A stretch of 64,000 nt of DNA from Arthrobacter sp. CAU 1506 (GCF_005047635.1 NZ_SUKC01000001.1:496001-560000), one strand, 5' to 3'. Counted from the first letter of the stretch, positions 9,148 through 18,266 are shown. The notes: generated by a model not told the origin, from the letters alone. A program made the numbers and translations.

Positions 9148-10386
9148 CTACTCGCCGTTCAAACGCTGGTGCAGCGCCGCCACGCCGTGCTCGGACAGTT
9201 CTTCGCGCGGTGCGCACCAGTCCACCCAGCGGTGCAGGAACGCGGTGAGTTCGGCGGGGTCCACCGGTTCCAAGCCGCCCTCCGCCAGCAGCGTCTCGCT
9301 GATCAAATCCAACTTGACCGGACTCACCCGGGTGAACCGTCCGCCGTCGTAATCCCAGCTGTAGCCCAGGATCTGTTTCACCATGCCGAGTTCCGAGGCT
9401 GATTCGCGTCCGGTCTCCCGTACATAGCGGGCGGCCATTTCGTCGATTTGTTCCTGCCGGAGCGCCTCGATGTCCCCGTCCAGGCTGCCGCCCGCCGGTT
9501 GGGCATCTTCGTGCTGCGGCCTTGCGCTGGGTGCGGCCCCGGCTTCGGCGTCGTCGAGTTCAGCGTAGTCCTCGTCGGAGAGCCAGTCCTCGCTCTCGTC
9601 CTCCGTCTCGTCCGCCAGCTCGATGATGGTGCGCAGCCAGGCCTGGGCCACCCAGCGGCGGGCACCGAAGTCTTCATCCACCATGTGCTCGGGCAGGTCC
9701 AACGAGGCGTCCAGCCCTTCCCACGCGTCCAGTGCGGTGCCGGTCAGGTCGGCGTCGGCGTCGAGCACCAGCCCTTCTTCCTGGGCGTCTTCGTTCAGGT
9801 CCTTGAGCGTCGCGGCCGGGTCGTCCACCAGCCCGGTTTCCGTCACCGTCCCGCCGAAAATATTGCCGTCCAGCAGCGCCAGCAGGCCGACTTTTTCGTT
9901 CCCGGCAGTGAACTCGAAGAGCATGTTGGCTTCGTCGCCGTAAACGTCCGCATAGCGGTGCAGGGCCGTCACCGTCACCGGGTGCTTGGCCCACTCCGGC
10001 TCGGTAAAGCCGTCGGCTACCAGCCGGTCTGCCAGCGTTTCGGCGTCGCGGCGCATCTCCGGACGGCCGATCAGAAACGCCAATGCGCGCAGCATCGGCA
10101 CCGCGCCGGGTCCGTTGCGGTCCTCGGCCAGGTCCAGCCAGGCGTAGAACAGTTCGTTGCGGCGCTGCCGGCCGGCGTCGTCCTGGGTGTCCCACAGATC
10201 CAGCAGGTAGCCGCCCAACGAGTGGGCTTCAATCGGGCTGGCCGTCTCCAGGGTGTCGGCAAACGGGCGTTCCAGCTCGACGTACAGCTCCAGCAGCGGG
10301 TCGCTCTCCGGCCCGGACTGCCTGCCCGAGCCGGGCTGCCGGTTCTTTGGCTTTTTCGGCTTGCGCTTGCGGCTCACAGGACTCAT
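9148..10386 (-). CDS. Conserved hypothetical acidic protein (412 aa)
   Basis: No family I can name. It begins with a basic patch (SRKRKPKKPKNR), continues with a helical region (LGGYLLDLWDTQDDAGRQRR) and has a very acidic centre (ETEDESEDWLSDEDYAELDD). The C-terminal part, around GYSWDYDGGRFTRVSPVKLD and FLHRWVDWCAPREELSE, looks like a conserved small domain. A cytosolic soluble protein is likely. ATG at 10386 was chosen; the frame is open upstream to 10473 but that part is low-complexity. It converges on the phosphatase gene. Confidence 0.7.
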   Translation of the reverse strand: MSPVSRKRKPKKPKNRQPGSGRQSGPESDPLLELYVELERPFADTLETASPIEAHSLGGYLLDLWDTQDDAGRQRRNELFYAWLDLAEDRNGPGAVPMLRALAFLIGRPEMRRDAETLADRLVADGFTEPEWAKHPVTVTALHRYADVYGDEANMLFEFTAGNEKVGLLALLDGNIFGGTVTETGLVDDPAATLKDLNEDAQEEGLVLDADADLTGTALDAWEGLDASLDLPEHMVDEDFGARRWVAQAWLRTIIELADETEDESEDWLSDEDYAELDDAEAGAAPSARPQHEDAQPAGGSLDGDIEALRQEQIDEMAARYVRETGRESASELGMVKQILGYSWDYDGGRFTRVSPVKLDLISETLLAEGGLEPVDPAELTAFLHRWVDWCAPREELSEHGVAALHQRLNGE

Positions 10387-10442
10387 GCCACGAGTCTGCC
10401 ATGCCCTCGCCGCGAAGGTAACTGCCGGGGCCGGACCGGGAA

Positions 10443-10931
10443 TCAGAGCAGGGACTGGATGACCAGCCGCCATTTCTCCAGCCAGGCTGCGCTGCTTTCC
10501 GGGTCTTGCCAGGACTCCTGGTTCAAGTACAGCCCCTGAACCGGGATCGTGGCGCCCAGTTCCACCAGCACCGGTTTCAGCAGCAGCTCCGGTGCCAGCG
10601 CGTGGGCCGGCCCGGCGCCGAGCATCAGCGGCACCGCCACCACCCCGGCGAGCCCGTCACCGGTGGCGAACTGGTCGAGGAACAGTTTCAGCACGCCGGA
10701 GTAGGTGGCCTTGAAGGTGGGCGAGGCCACGATGATCAATTCGCTGCCTTGCACCGTCTTGACGGCAGCGGCCACGCCCTCATCGCCCCACCCCAGCAGG
10801 CCCGGGCCCAAGGTCACCACATCCACCGCGTGGTCCGCCGGCGCGCCGGTGATCTGTTCGGCCAACTGTTCAGCGGCGGCCAGCGTCCGGGAGCCGGGTT
10901 TGGGATTTCCTGCCACAACTGTCACGGTCAT
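10443..10931 (-). CDS. NADPH-dependent FMN reductase-like flavodoxin-fold protein
   Basis: A 162-residue flavodoxin-fold protein: GNPKPGSRTLAAAEQLAEQ is the FMN phosphate-binding loop, and ASPTFKATYSGVLKLFLDQF matches the second conserved segment of the SsuE/NAD(P)H:FMN reductase group. It probably reduces FMN with NAD(P)H to feed a partner monooxygenase or acts as a quinone/azo reductase; no partner lies beside it. ATG at 10931 gives the family start; an upstream in-frame start at 10985 would add 18 unrelated residues. Confidence 0.87.
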   Translation of the reverse strand: MTVTVVAGNPKPGSRTLAAAEQLAEQITGAPADHAVDVVTLGPGLLGWGDEGVAAAVKTVQGSELIIVASPTFKATYSGVLKLFLDQFATGDGLAGVVAVPLMLGAGPAHALAPELLLKPVLVELGATIPVQGLYLNQESWQDPESSAAWLEKWRLVIQSLL

Positions 10932-11056
10932 GCTCTGGACGCTACCGCGCGGGAAGGCCTGATCGCCAGCACTCGACTCAGCCATTGCGGCTTGTGGCGC
11001 GGCGTTACCCCACGTTGCCCATAGGCAACGTCTGCCCCGGATGTCACACTGGCCAC

Positions 11057-11818
11057 ATGCCGTTTTACCAGGACGCCGCCGCCACCGAGCCCCTGACGGC
11101 CATCTATCTGGTTCAGCGCACCAAGAGATGCTTCCAGTTAGCGCAACCGATTTACTACCGGGCGGAGGAAGCTTCGGCCATCGTCAGGATCGACGCACAC
11201 GATCTCTCCGCCGGACTCACCAACAACTCCACGGATTTGGCTTCGGTGCCCACCTGGATGTGGGGGCTCATCGCCAGCTACGGGCGGCAAACGGCCCCGG
11301 CCCTGCTGCATGACCAGCGGATGGCCGAGTGCTCAACGCTGCCGGCCGGGGAAGCGCTGCGGCTGCGCCGCGTCTATGACGAAGAGTTTCGCCGCGCCCT
11401 GCTGGATACCGGAGTGGCCGCGTTGCGTGCCCGGCTGATGTGGGCCGGCATATCGATCCAGGCCTACCTCGAGCATTCCAGGGTGCGCGGGCTGCTGCTA
11501 GCGGCGTCGGTCGCGGTGGGGGCGCTCGCGTTCATTGCCGCCATCTGGTTCACCGCAGCGGGTGCCGGACCGCTGCCGGTCACCGCCGCCGTGCTGCTGA
11601 CCGGCCTGCTGTGCCTGGCCTGGGCCCGGGACTGGCCGGTGCTTGCCGTGATGGTTCCGGCTTTCGCCCTGTTCTCCCCCGTGCTCGCCGCAGCCGCCGC
11701 CGGCTCACTGCTGTTGTGGCTTTGCGAAACCGGCTGGTGGGCGGTGACCAAACCCTTCGTCAGACACCCCGGCCCGCCGCCCGTCGTCGGACCGCTGGCG
11801 AGAACGCCGCAGCCATGA
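11057..11818 (+). CDS. DUF1353 domain protein with C-terminal membrane helices
   Basis: A 253-residue protein. Residues 1-120 match the DUF1353 pattern: PTWMWGLIASYGRQTAPALLHDQRM and the preceding TDLASVP stretch, a domain often found in phage and prophage proteins of unknown role. The C-terminal half adds three or four hydrophobic helices (LLLAASVAVGALAFIAAIWF and following). The fusion of DUF1353 to a membrane part is seen in actinobacteria. Its TGA is about 110 bp upstream of the marR promoter. Confidence 0.75.
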   Translation: MPFYQDAAATEPLTAIYLVQRTKRCFQLAQPIYYRAEEASAIVRIDAHDLSAGLTNNSTDLASVPTWMWGLIASYGRQTAPALLHDQRMAECSTLPAGEALRLRRVYDEEFRRALLDTGVAALRARLMWAGISIQAYLEHSRVRGLLLAASVAVGALAFIAAIWFTAAGAGPLPVTAAVLLTGLLCLAWARDWPVLAVMVPAFALFSPVLAAAAAGSLLLWLCETGWWAVTKPFVRHPGPPPVVGPLARTPQP

Positions 11819-11886
11819 TCCAGATCACAAATAACCATCCGGAAATGCCGAAAACCGGCCCCTGGAATCCACTTCCAAGAGGACAG

Positions 11887-11925
11887 TTGGTTTGATTGGC
11901 ACAACCAAACGGAATGGACTATGAT
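11887..11925 (+). promoter_or_regulatory. marR promoter with overlapping operator
   Basis: TTGGCA (11897-11902), 17 bases and TATGAT (11920-11925) form a near-consensus promoter. TTGGTT (11887) and AACCAA (11903) make an inverted repeat across the -35 box, as expected for an autorepressed MarR gene. Transcription would start at or next to the ATG at 11932, giving a leaderless message; no ribosome-binding site is present. Confidence 0.65.
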
Positions 11926-11931
11926 TGAGAC

Positions 11932-12453
11932 ATGCCTCCCACCCCCCGCAAACAGCCCGATCCGGGTGTCATGATCCGTGACGCCGTGGCTCAGGTGGTG
12001 CGCTGGGCCTCCCATGCCGACACGCGGAAACAGCTGTTCGATCCGCGCGAAGCCGGCCTGACACCTACCGACGTCGCCTTGCTGGAGTACATCGACGACA
12101 AGGGTCCGGTACGCGTTTCGGAGCTGGCCACGCAGCAAGGGGTGGACAAGTCCACGATGACGCCGCAGGTCCGCCGCCTTGAGGACAAGGGGCTGGTGGA
12201 CAAACAGGCGGATCCCGACGACGGCCGGGCCACCCTGCTGACCGCCTCCACAGCCGGCCGGCGGATGCACCGGAACATTGGCAAGGCCGGGGCCGCCGTT
12301 GTCGACGAAATCCTGTCGGATTGGACCGACGACGACCGCGAGGCTTTTGCCCGACTCTTTACCCGTTTCGCCGAGCAGCTCCTGCGCGGTGAACCCTCCC
12401 CACGAACCGACTCGGAAAGGAACACGACCGGCGATGTCATCAAAGGCTCTTGA
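11932..12453 (+). CDS. MarR-family transcriptional regulator
   Basis: A 173-residue winged-helix repressor: LTPTDVALLEYIDDKGPVRV leads into the recognition helix region (VDKSTMTPQVRRLEDKGLV) and the wing with the conserved DPDDGRA. Such dimers release DNA on binding small phenolic or hydrophobic ligands. The promoter overlaps an inverted repeat, and the coding region overlaps the next gene by 20 bp, so the two are probably co-transcribed and co-regulated. Confidence 0.92.
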   Translation: MPPTPRKQPDPGVMIRDAVAQVVRWASHADTRKQLFDPREAGLTPTDVALLEYIDDKGPVRVSELATQQGVDKSTMTPQVRRLEDKGLVDKQADPDDGRATLLTASTAGRRMHRNIGKAGAAVVDEILSDWTDDDREAFARLFTRFAEQLLRGEPSPRTDSERNTTGDVIKGS

Positions 12454-13144
12454 GCAAGGTGGCAAACACGATCTGCTCACTCTTTCTACCCGCCTGTCCG
12501 CCATCCGGCAGATGCTGGTCCTGAAAGTCCGTACCGCTGGCCTGCTGTTTCCGTTGCTGACCCTGGCCGCCACCGCGGTGTTCTGGTCCATCGTCTGGCT
12601 GCTGGACACCACACCGGTCCATGCCCTCTCCCCGGTCAACGCGCTGCTGCGGATTTACGGCACCGGCATCGCGGTGGTCGCCACCATGGTCATTGTCGGC
12701 GCCTCCCTCTGGCTGATTGCCAAGCGGCTGGGCTACGCGGACCGCTTCACCAGTGCCCTGTTCGAGCATTCCGATGACATCGGCCCCGTTCCTTCCAACG
12801 CCGTGCCGTTCACTGCCGCCGGTCCGGCTCAGGGCCCCGCTTCCCCGGCGTTGGTAGCCGACCGCATTTTTGCAGCGTTGCCGGCGGCTCCGGCCCGGCT
12901 CCAGCTGGAGGCGGCATCGAACGACGACGGCGCGCGGCCGGCTTCGGTGCTCATCGCACCGGCCCCGCTGGCTGAGTCCGTTGTCCCTGCCGTTGCGAAA
13001 GCGGACGTCCCGGCCAGCACGACGATCGTGCAGGAACCGCTTCTGGCCGAGGCATCCGCACCGGAAGCCAGCGTCCTGGCTGCTACCGCCCGGCCGCTCA
13101 CCAAGGCCAATCCCCTCGCCAAGGGCAAGGGCCGCAAAAAGTAA
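12434..13144 (+). CDS. Two-helix membrane protein co-transcribed with marR
   Basis: A 236-residue protein of no known family. Two transmembrane helices (LLFPLLTLAATAVFWSIVWL and GIAVVATMVIVGASLWLIA) lie between residues 35 and 95, followed by an Ala/Pro-rich cytosolic tail that ends in a Lys-rich run (LAKGKGRKK). It starts inside marR and ends at a strong terminator, so it is the last gene of the pair. What the MarR partner tells about its job cannot be read from sequence. Confidence 0.75.
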   Translation: MSSKALEQGGKHDLLTLSTRLSAIRQMLVLKVRTAGLLFPLLTLAATAVFWSIVWLLDTTPVHALSPVNALLRIYGTGIAVVATMVIVGASLWLIAKRLGYADRFTSALFEHSDDIGPVPSNAVPFTAAGPAQGPASPALVADRIFAALPAAPARLQLEAASNDDGARPASVLIAPAPLAESVVPAVAKADVPASTTIVQEPLLAEASAPEASVLAATARPLTKANPLAKGKGRKK

Positions 13145-13158
13145 CACCCCTCTAGACC

Positions 13159-13192
13159 AATGACCGGCGCCAGCGAACGGGCGCCGGTCATT
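13159..13192 (+). terminator. Intrinsic terminator, perfect 13-bp stem
   Basis: AATGACCGGCGCC (13159-13171) and GGCGCCGGTCATT (13180-13192) pair around an 8-base loop, followed by CTTG. It closes the marR operon. The remainder of the gap to 13302 has no gene. Confidence 0.8.
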
Positions 13193-13302
13193 CTTGCCCG
13201 GACACACCAGCCGCCGGGCCACGGGCCGGGCGGGCGGCCCGCCAGTTCAGGCGCCCGGCTTGATAGCCGCCAGCCCGCGTGCCGGAGTGTCGGCCCGTCA
13301 GC

Positions 13303-14208
13303 TCATGCGCCGGAAGGATCCAGCAGGGCGGCAGCCGTGCCCTGGTGATCGGGGTGTCCCGTTTGCAGGGCGTACATGGCGTAGACCACGGGGCCGGCGG
13401 CCACCAGTTCCGCGCAGTGTTCTCCGAGCCGCGGCGGCACGCGCCCGCCCGCGTCCAGAAAAGCCCGGACCGTCAAGTCGAAGGCCTCGGCCGTGGACAT
13501 CATGTGGTGGAGGCTGAAATCAGCTGCCGGATCGCCCACCCTCGCCGTCGTCCAATCCAGCACTGACCGGATTTCATACTCCTCGTCCAGCAGCAAATGG
13601 GCGGGGTAGAGCTCCCCATGCCCAAACGCCGTGAAGTCGGGCCAGTAGCTGTTGTCGCCGATCCATGCCGTCCAGCGCTCCATCCGTTCGTCGGCAATCC
13701 GGAACTCGGCGCTGACCGTGGCCACGTTGGTGCGCCATTCGTCGCGCACTTCGGCCGGCGTCAGCACCGGGACGCCCTTGGCCTGTGCTTCGGCCGCGCT
13801 GATCCGCTGCAGTTGGGCGATCAGGCGCCCCAGCGAGGCACAGTAGGCCGGCGACTCGCGGTCGAAATGCCAGACCGGTTCGCCGTCTTCTACCGTCAGG
13901 CCCAGCTCGCCCGGCAGTTCGGGATAGGCAATCAGCGATCGGTTTCGGATCCGCCAGTCGGGCACCGCGGCGGAGATCTTGTTCTTCACCAGGTCCAGGA
14001 TCTTGGCTTCATCTGAGATCTTCGCCGACACGTCCGGCCGCCGCGGGATCCGCAGCACCCACTTCTTGCCGTCCTTGGCCGTGGCGAAGGCCACCAGGTA
14101 ATCCAGCCCGGCTTCATTGAACCGCACGGATTTCGGCTGGATCGTCATCCCGTTCTGGGACGCAAGATCGGCCACGTAGTCCGGCGTGAATTCGTCCGCA
14201 GTGATCAT
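13303..14208 (-). CDS. Macrolide 2'-phosphotransferase-like kinase of the APH fold
   Basis: A 301-residue APH-fold protein resembling Mph macrolide kinases. The N-lobe has WVLRIPRRPDV with the Lys/Arg-rich ATP-binding strand. The C-lobe has the Brenner-motif position as HGELYPAH (197-204), then VLDWTTARVGDPAADF with D218 and D227. In classical APH/Mph enzymes the catalytic motif is HGD; here the third residue is Glu. It is therefore a Mph relative whose phosphotransfer activity and substrate are open. GGAAGG precedes the ATG at 14208; the frame is open to 14244. Confidence 0.8.
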   Translation of the reverse strand: MITADEFTPDYVADLASQNGMTIQPKSVRFNEAGLDYLVAFATAKDGKKWVLRIPRRPDVSAKISDEAKILDLVKNKISAAVPDWRIRNRSLIAYPELPGELGLTVEDGEPVWHFDRESPAYCASLGRLIAQLQRISAAEAQAKGVPVLTPAEVRDEWRTNVATVSAEFRIADERMERWTAWIGDNSYWPDFTAFGHGELYPAHLLLDEEYEIRSVLDWTTARVGDPAADFSLHHMMSTAEAFDLTVRAFLDAGGRVPPRLGEHCAELVAAGPVVYAMYALQTGHPDHQGTAAALLDPSGA

Positions 14209-14282
14209 GGCACCTTCCTTCAGCCTTGCTGCCACTGTAGCCATGTAGGCCTGTGGCGGCTACGGATGTCCCTCAGGCGACA

Positions 14283-14331
14283 GCACGACGGCGGTGCCCC
14301 ACCCCACCGGGGTGCGGCACCGACGTCGTGC
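14283..14331. repeat. Long hairpin with ACGAC-GKCGGTGCC arms (family B)
   Basis: GCACGACGGCGGTGCC (14283-14298) pairs with GGCACCGACGTCGTGC (14316-14331) with one mismatch. A closely similar hairpin is at 22689-22732. It lies downstream of the permease and could terminate that operon before the phosphotransferase gene. Confidence 0.65.
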
Positions 14332-14403
14332 GTCCTTGCGTCAGTTGCGTCAGCGTCCGCGCGTCAGTGACTTTGCGCCAGCCGTGGACGCTTGGCGTCA
14401 GTA
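14332..14403 (-). repeat. TGACGC repeats at the permease stop codon
   Basis: Reading the minus strand, the permease TGA stop lies in TGACGCC, and TGACGC recurs three more times within the next 70 bases, interleaved with three GGACGC-like words. The array includes the stop codon itself. Confidence 0.6.
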
Positions 14404-15939
14404 GCGGTCCGCCAGGTCTTCGGCAGCCACGCCCCGGCGCAGTGTGGCGCCGCGGAAGAACTCCGGGTTGCGCCGGTACATCAGCACCATCAGCACTGCC
14501 CCAAGCAGGATCACGCCGCAGCCGAGCACGAACACCAGGCCCACTCCGCCGATGGAGGAGCCGGAACCGTAGTCAGGGTCCAGCGAGTCGACGGCTGTCT
14601 GCACGAACATCACCAGCAGGATGATTCCGCCCAGCAGCGGAGCGGCGAACTTCAGCCCTAGGTTCCGCAGGGAGGTGAATGCCTCGGCCCGGAAGTACCA
14701 GACGCAGGCCAGCGCGGTGACGCCGTAGTAGAAGCAGATCATCATGCCCAGCGCGGTGATGGTGTCCCACAGCGCGTTCTCGGACAGCACCCGGGTCACC
14801 GTGTAGAACCCGCCCGCGGCAATCGCGGCGGCGACGGTCGCGTAGCTGGGCGACTTGAAGCGCGGGCTGATCTTCCCGTAGCCGGCCGGCAGCGCCTTGT
14901 AGTGTCCCATGGCCAGCATGGTCCGGGCCGGGGAGACGAACGTGGACTGCAGCGAGGCCGCCGAACTGCTCAGCACGGCCAGCGACATCAAGATGGCGAA
15001 CGGCCCCATGATCGGGCCGGCCAGCGCGGCGAAGATGCTTTCCTGGTTCTCCGGGTTGCCGGCCCCGAGCCCCTCGGTGCCCACGCCGGCGTAGGCCAGC
15101 ACGGCCAGTGCCACGGTCATGTAGATGACGACGATGACCAGGATGGTGGCCGTTGCGGCCCTGCCCGGAGTCTTTTCCGGATTCTTGGTCTCCTCGTTCA
15201 TGGTCAGCGTGACGTCCCAGCCCCAGAAGATGAAGATGGACAGCGAAATGCCGGCAGCGAAGGCAGAGAAGGACTCCACGCCGAACGGGTTGAACCAGTC
15301 GGCCGAGATTTCCAGCGCGTTGAACGCGGTGCCGCCGGCCACGTGCCCGAAGGCGGCTACCGCAAACCAGATCAGCACCACCACTTGGAACGCCACCAAC
15401 ACGTACTGGAAGGTCTTGGTGGTCTCCATGCCCCGGTACGAGATCCAGCAGGCCAGTCCGATGAATACCCAGGTGGTGGCGATGTTCAGCGGGAGGTTGT
15501 TGGTCAGGTCGGCGAGCGCCTCGTTGCCGGTGACCTGGGCGAGCATCAGGTAGAAGAAGTCCACCGCCACCGCCGCCAGGTTGGACAGCACGATCACCGT
15601 GGCGGCGATCAGCCCCCAGCCGCCCATCCAGCCCATCCACGGGCCGAAGGCGCGGGTGGCCCAGGTGAACGACGTGCCCGAGTCCGGCATGGCGTTGTTC
15701 AGTTCCCGGTAGCCCAGCGCAACCAGGAGCATCGGGATGAAGCCCACCAGGAAGATCGCCGGCAGATGCACGCCCACTTCCGCAATGGTGGGGCCGAGCG
15801 CGCCGGTCAGCGTGTAGGCCGGGGCAATGCAGGAAACACCGATGACGACGGCGCCCAGCAGGCCGACCGACCCCGACTTCAATCCCTTGCGGCTCAACCC
15901 GCCCGGAGCCTTTCCGGCCCGTTCAATGGTGCTGGTCAT
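14398..15939 (-). CDS. APC-superfamily amino acid/amine permease
   Basis: A protein of about 513 residues with twelve predicted membrane helices. IGVSCIAPAYTLTGALGP in helix 1 is the substrate-binding unwound segment of APC transporters, and GTSFTWATRAFGPWMGWMGG is the conserved helix 2-3 region. As third gene after an amine oxidase and a universal stress protein it probably imports an amine such as a polyamine, or exchanges amino acids. The upstream stop overlaps an ATG at 15945, but AGGAGG sits 7 bases before the ATG at 15939, which I prefer. Confidence 0.9.
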   Translation of the reverse strand: MTSTIERAGKAPGGLSRKGLKSGSVGLLGAVVIGVSCIAPAYTLTGALGPTIAEVGVHLPAIFLVGFIPMLLVALGYRELNNAMPDSGTSFTWATRAFGPWMGWMGGWGLIAATVIVLSNLAAVAVDFFYLMLAQVTGNEALADLTNNLPLNIATTWVFIGLACWISYRGMETTKTFQYVLVAFQVVVLIWFAVAAFGHVAGGTAFNALEISADWFNPFGVESFSAFAAGISLSIFIFWGWDVTLTMNEETKNPEKTPGRAATATILVIVVIYMTVALAVLAYAGVGTEGLGAGNPENQESIFAALAGPIMGPFAILMSLAVLSSSAASLQSTFVSPARTMLAMGHYKALPAGYGKISPRFKSPSYATVAAAIAAGGFYTVTRVLSENALWDTITALGMMICFYYGVTALACVWYFRAEAFTSLRNLGLKFAAPLLGGIILLVMFVQTAVDSLDPDYGSGSSIGGVGLVFVLGCGVILLGAVLMVLMYRRNPEFFRGATLRRGVAAEDLADRY

Positions 15940-15941
15940 GG

Positions 15942-16865
15942 TCATGCCTCCTGGTGGCCGTCGTCGTCGAAAAGTTCCGGAGCCTCGGACAGCTCGGGGT
16001 TGTCAGTGGGTAGTGGCGAGCTCCGATAGCCGCGAGGCACCACCACCATGGGCACCGGCAGGGCGCGGAGCACCTTGCTGGCGGTCGCCCCGAGGAACAG
16101 CCGGCTATGGGGTGCCAGCCGGCTGGAACCGATCAGCATCACTTCCCCGTCGTCCCACTCCAGCGCATCGATGGCGTCCTCGATGGAGCGGCCTTGCGCA
16201 ACGTGGGCCGTCACCCGGCCGGCCAGCATGGTTTCGGCCTGGGCCAGGCGCTCCTTCATCTGGGTTTCGGCACGGGACACGGCGTCCAGGTCGGACGAAT
16301 CGAGCGTCACCAGCGAGAGCAGGCGCAGGGCCAGTCCGCGCCGCCGGGCTGCATCCAGGGCGACGTGCAACACGTCGTCGGCGCCGGCCCGATTGCCCAG
16401 CCCGACGGTGATTCGGGTGACCGGCTCGGTGCGGCGGTAGCCCCGGGGCGCCAGGGCCACCGGCACCGTCGAGGCATGGAGCAGCCCGCTGGCCACCGTT
16501 CCCACGCTGAAGCGGCGGAACACGCTGCTGCGTCCGGCGCCGATCACGATCAGCGCGGCATCGAATTCCTCGGCCGCAGCAATCAGGCCTTCTGCGTTCG
16601 ATTCGGCCCGGCGCACGTGGGCGCGGGCCGTCACGTCGTCGGGAACCAGGCTGAGCCCTTCGGCCAGCCACTCCTGGATCTGGTCGGAGAGAATCGCGTC
16701 GTATCCGGATTCCGGCCTGGGGTAGGCACCCGAGTACGGCGAGGACTCCGCCAGCACCATGACCAGGTCCAGGCTCCCGCCCTGTCGGCGTGCCAACGCC
16801 GTTGCCAGATTAATCGCTTCGCGTCCGCTGTCGGTGGCCGTGTAGGCAACAACGTACCGGCGCAC
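15942..16865 (-). CDS. Two-domain universal stress protein (UspA type)
   Basis: A 307-residue protein with tandem Usp domains. Each has a GxG nucleotide loop: GAGRSSVFRRFSVGTVASG in the first and GSSRLAPHSRLFLGATASK in the second, suggesting ATP binding. It starts at GTG only 3 bases after the amine oxidase stop and its own TGA overlaps a permease ATG (ATGA), so it is coupled within the operon. Its role there, perhaps tuning transport or oxidative stress from H2O2 made by the oxidase, is inference. Confidence 0.92.
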   Translation of the reverse strand: MRRYVVAYTATDSGREAINLATALARRQGGSLDLVMVLAESSPYSGAYPRPESGYDAILSDQIQEWLAEGLSLVPDDVTARAHVRRAESNAEGLIAAAEEFDAALIVIGAGRSSVFRRFSVGTVASGLLHASTVPVALAPRGYRRTEPVTRITVGLGNRAGADDVLHVALDAARRRGLALRLLSLVTLDSSDLDAVSRAETQMKERLAQAETMLAGRVTAHVAQGRSIEDAIDALEWDDGEVMLIGSSRLAPHSRLFLGATASKVLRALPVPMVVVPRGYRSSPLPTDNPELSEAPELFDDDGHQEA

Positions 16866-16868
16866 GCC

Positions 16869-18266
16869 CTAGCCCTTCAGCCCGGCAGCACCGGCCAGCT
16901 CGCCGCGAGACGCAGCATGTGCCGCCAGGATGCGGGCGGCGGTCGCGTGGCCCATCCGCACTGCGCCGTCCACATGTTGGTAGCCGGCACCGGCCAGGTC
17001 GGAGCAGGACCAGTAGATCGGCCCCACCGGCGCCAACTGGTCCTTGCCGTAGCGGGACAGCCCGCCCAGATCGTAGCTGGCGGCATACGCGCCGCGGGTC
17101 CACTCTTCGGAACCCCAGTCGGACTCGTAGTACACCACCGGGTCCAGTGCAGCCGGGCCGAGGTAGTCGGCAATGGCGGAGAGGATCGCGGCCTTGCGCT
17201 CTTCCGGGCTGAGCTCGAACATGGCGTCGGCCTTTTCATCGCTCACGAAACCGACCAGGGTGCCGCGGGAGTCCGCGTGGTTGGTGTTGTCGTAGACCTC
17301 CTGCACCACCGACCCCGCGCCGAAGCAGGTGCCGGAGAGGCCGTCGGCCCGCCAGAACGGGGTCTCATAGACGGCGTGGACCTTGATCACCAGGCCCAGT
17401 GACTGGTGCTGGTGCATCTGGTGCTGCCGGCGCGGCAGTGGCGGCTCGAAGGAGACCCGCGAATACAGGTTCGGCGGCACGGCCATCACGGCGTGCCGGG
17501 CCTCAACGGTGACGCCGTCCGCGATGGCGGTCACGCCGTCGTCGTCCCAGCGCAGCGCGCGCACCGGAGCGTTCAGCAGTACGTCCTCGCCCAGTTCGGC
17601 GGCCATCCGGACGGACACCTCCTGCATGCCGCCCACCACGCGCTTGTCCAGGATGAAGTCGTCGTCCACCAGGTTACTGAACGAGCCCGCCGACGCGGCC
17701 ATCAGCACCGCCTGCAGCACGGAGAAGGAATGCGCGGGCTTGGTCAGCATGCCGCCGGCCACGAACAGGCCGATGTTGTTGCAGGCCTCCTCATCGGCAG
17801 ACTGCTGGCGCAGCCAGTGGTGGAAGGAGATGGTGTCCAGCTCGCGCGCCTTCGGATGCGCCCACGGCTCCTCCGCGCCCACCTCGGCCGCCAGGGCATC
17901 CAGCAGGCCGATCAGCCGGTTCATTTCCGCCTCGGTGGAGTCACTGACCGGGAACATGGCGCCGGTGTAGCGCTTGGCCTCGCCGACGGGATCCAGGTAG
18001 ATGCTCTGGCCGTCGCGGTAGCGGCTGTAGGTCTCCAGGCCCAGCTCCCCCAGCAGTTCCAGCAGGGCCGTCTGGTCCGGGGACACCCACTGGCCGCCGA
18101 TCTCGAGCATGGCGCCGTCCACCACATCGGTCCAGGTGCGGCCCCCCACACGGTCCCGCGCCTCCAGCACCGCCACGGACAAACCTGCCCGCTTCAGGTC
18201 ACGTGCCGCGGTCAGCCCGGAAGGTCCGGCCCCGATTACCACAACGTCCCGCTTCAACTTGCTCAC
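16869..18266 (-). CDS. Flavin-containing amine oxidase
   Basis: A 465-residue monoamine-oxidase-fold enzyme. GAGPSGLTAARDLKRAGLSV and EARDRVGGRTW bind FAD; the C-terminal GYQHVDGAVRMGHATAARIL is the second flavin segment. Relatives such as actinobacterial putrescine oxidase oxidise primary amines to aldehyde, ammonia and H2O2. The substrate is not decided by sequence, but the downstream APC permease suggests an imported amine. It is the first gene of a three-gene minus-strand operon and faces a TetR gene across a palindromic operator. GTG start at 18266. Confidence 0.9.
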   Translation of the reverse strand: MSKLKRDVVVIGAGPSGLTAARDLKRAGLSVAVLEARDRVGGRTWTDVVDGAMLEIGGQWVSPDQTALLELLGELGLETYSRYRDGQSIYLDPVGEAKRYTGAMFPVSDSTEAEMNRLIGLLDALAAEVGAEEPWAHPKARELDTISFHHWLRQQSADEEACNNIGLFVAGGMLTKPAHSFSVLQAVLMAASAGSFSNLVDDDFILDKRVVGGMQEVSVRMAAELGEDVLLNAPVRALRWDDDGVTAIADGVTVEARHAVMAVPPNLYSRVSFEPPLPRRQHQMHQHQSLGLVIKVHAVYETPFWRADGLSGTCFGAGSVVQEVYDNTNHADSRGTLVGFVSDEKADAMFELSPEERKAAILSAIADYLGPAALDPVVYYESDWGSEEWTRGAYAASYDLGGLSRYGKDQLAPVGPIYWSCSDLAGAGYQHVDGAVRMGHATAARILAAHAASRGELAGAAGLKG

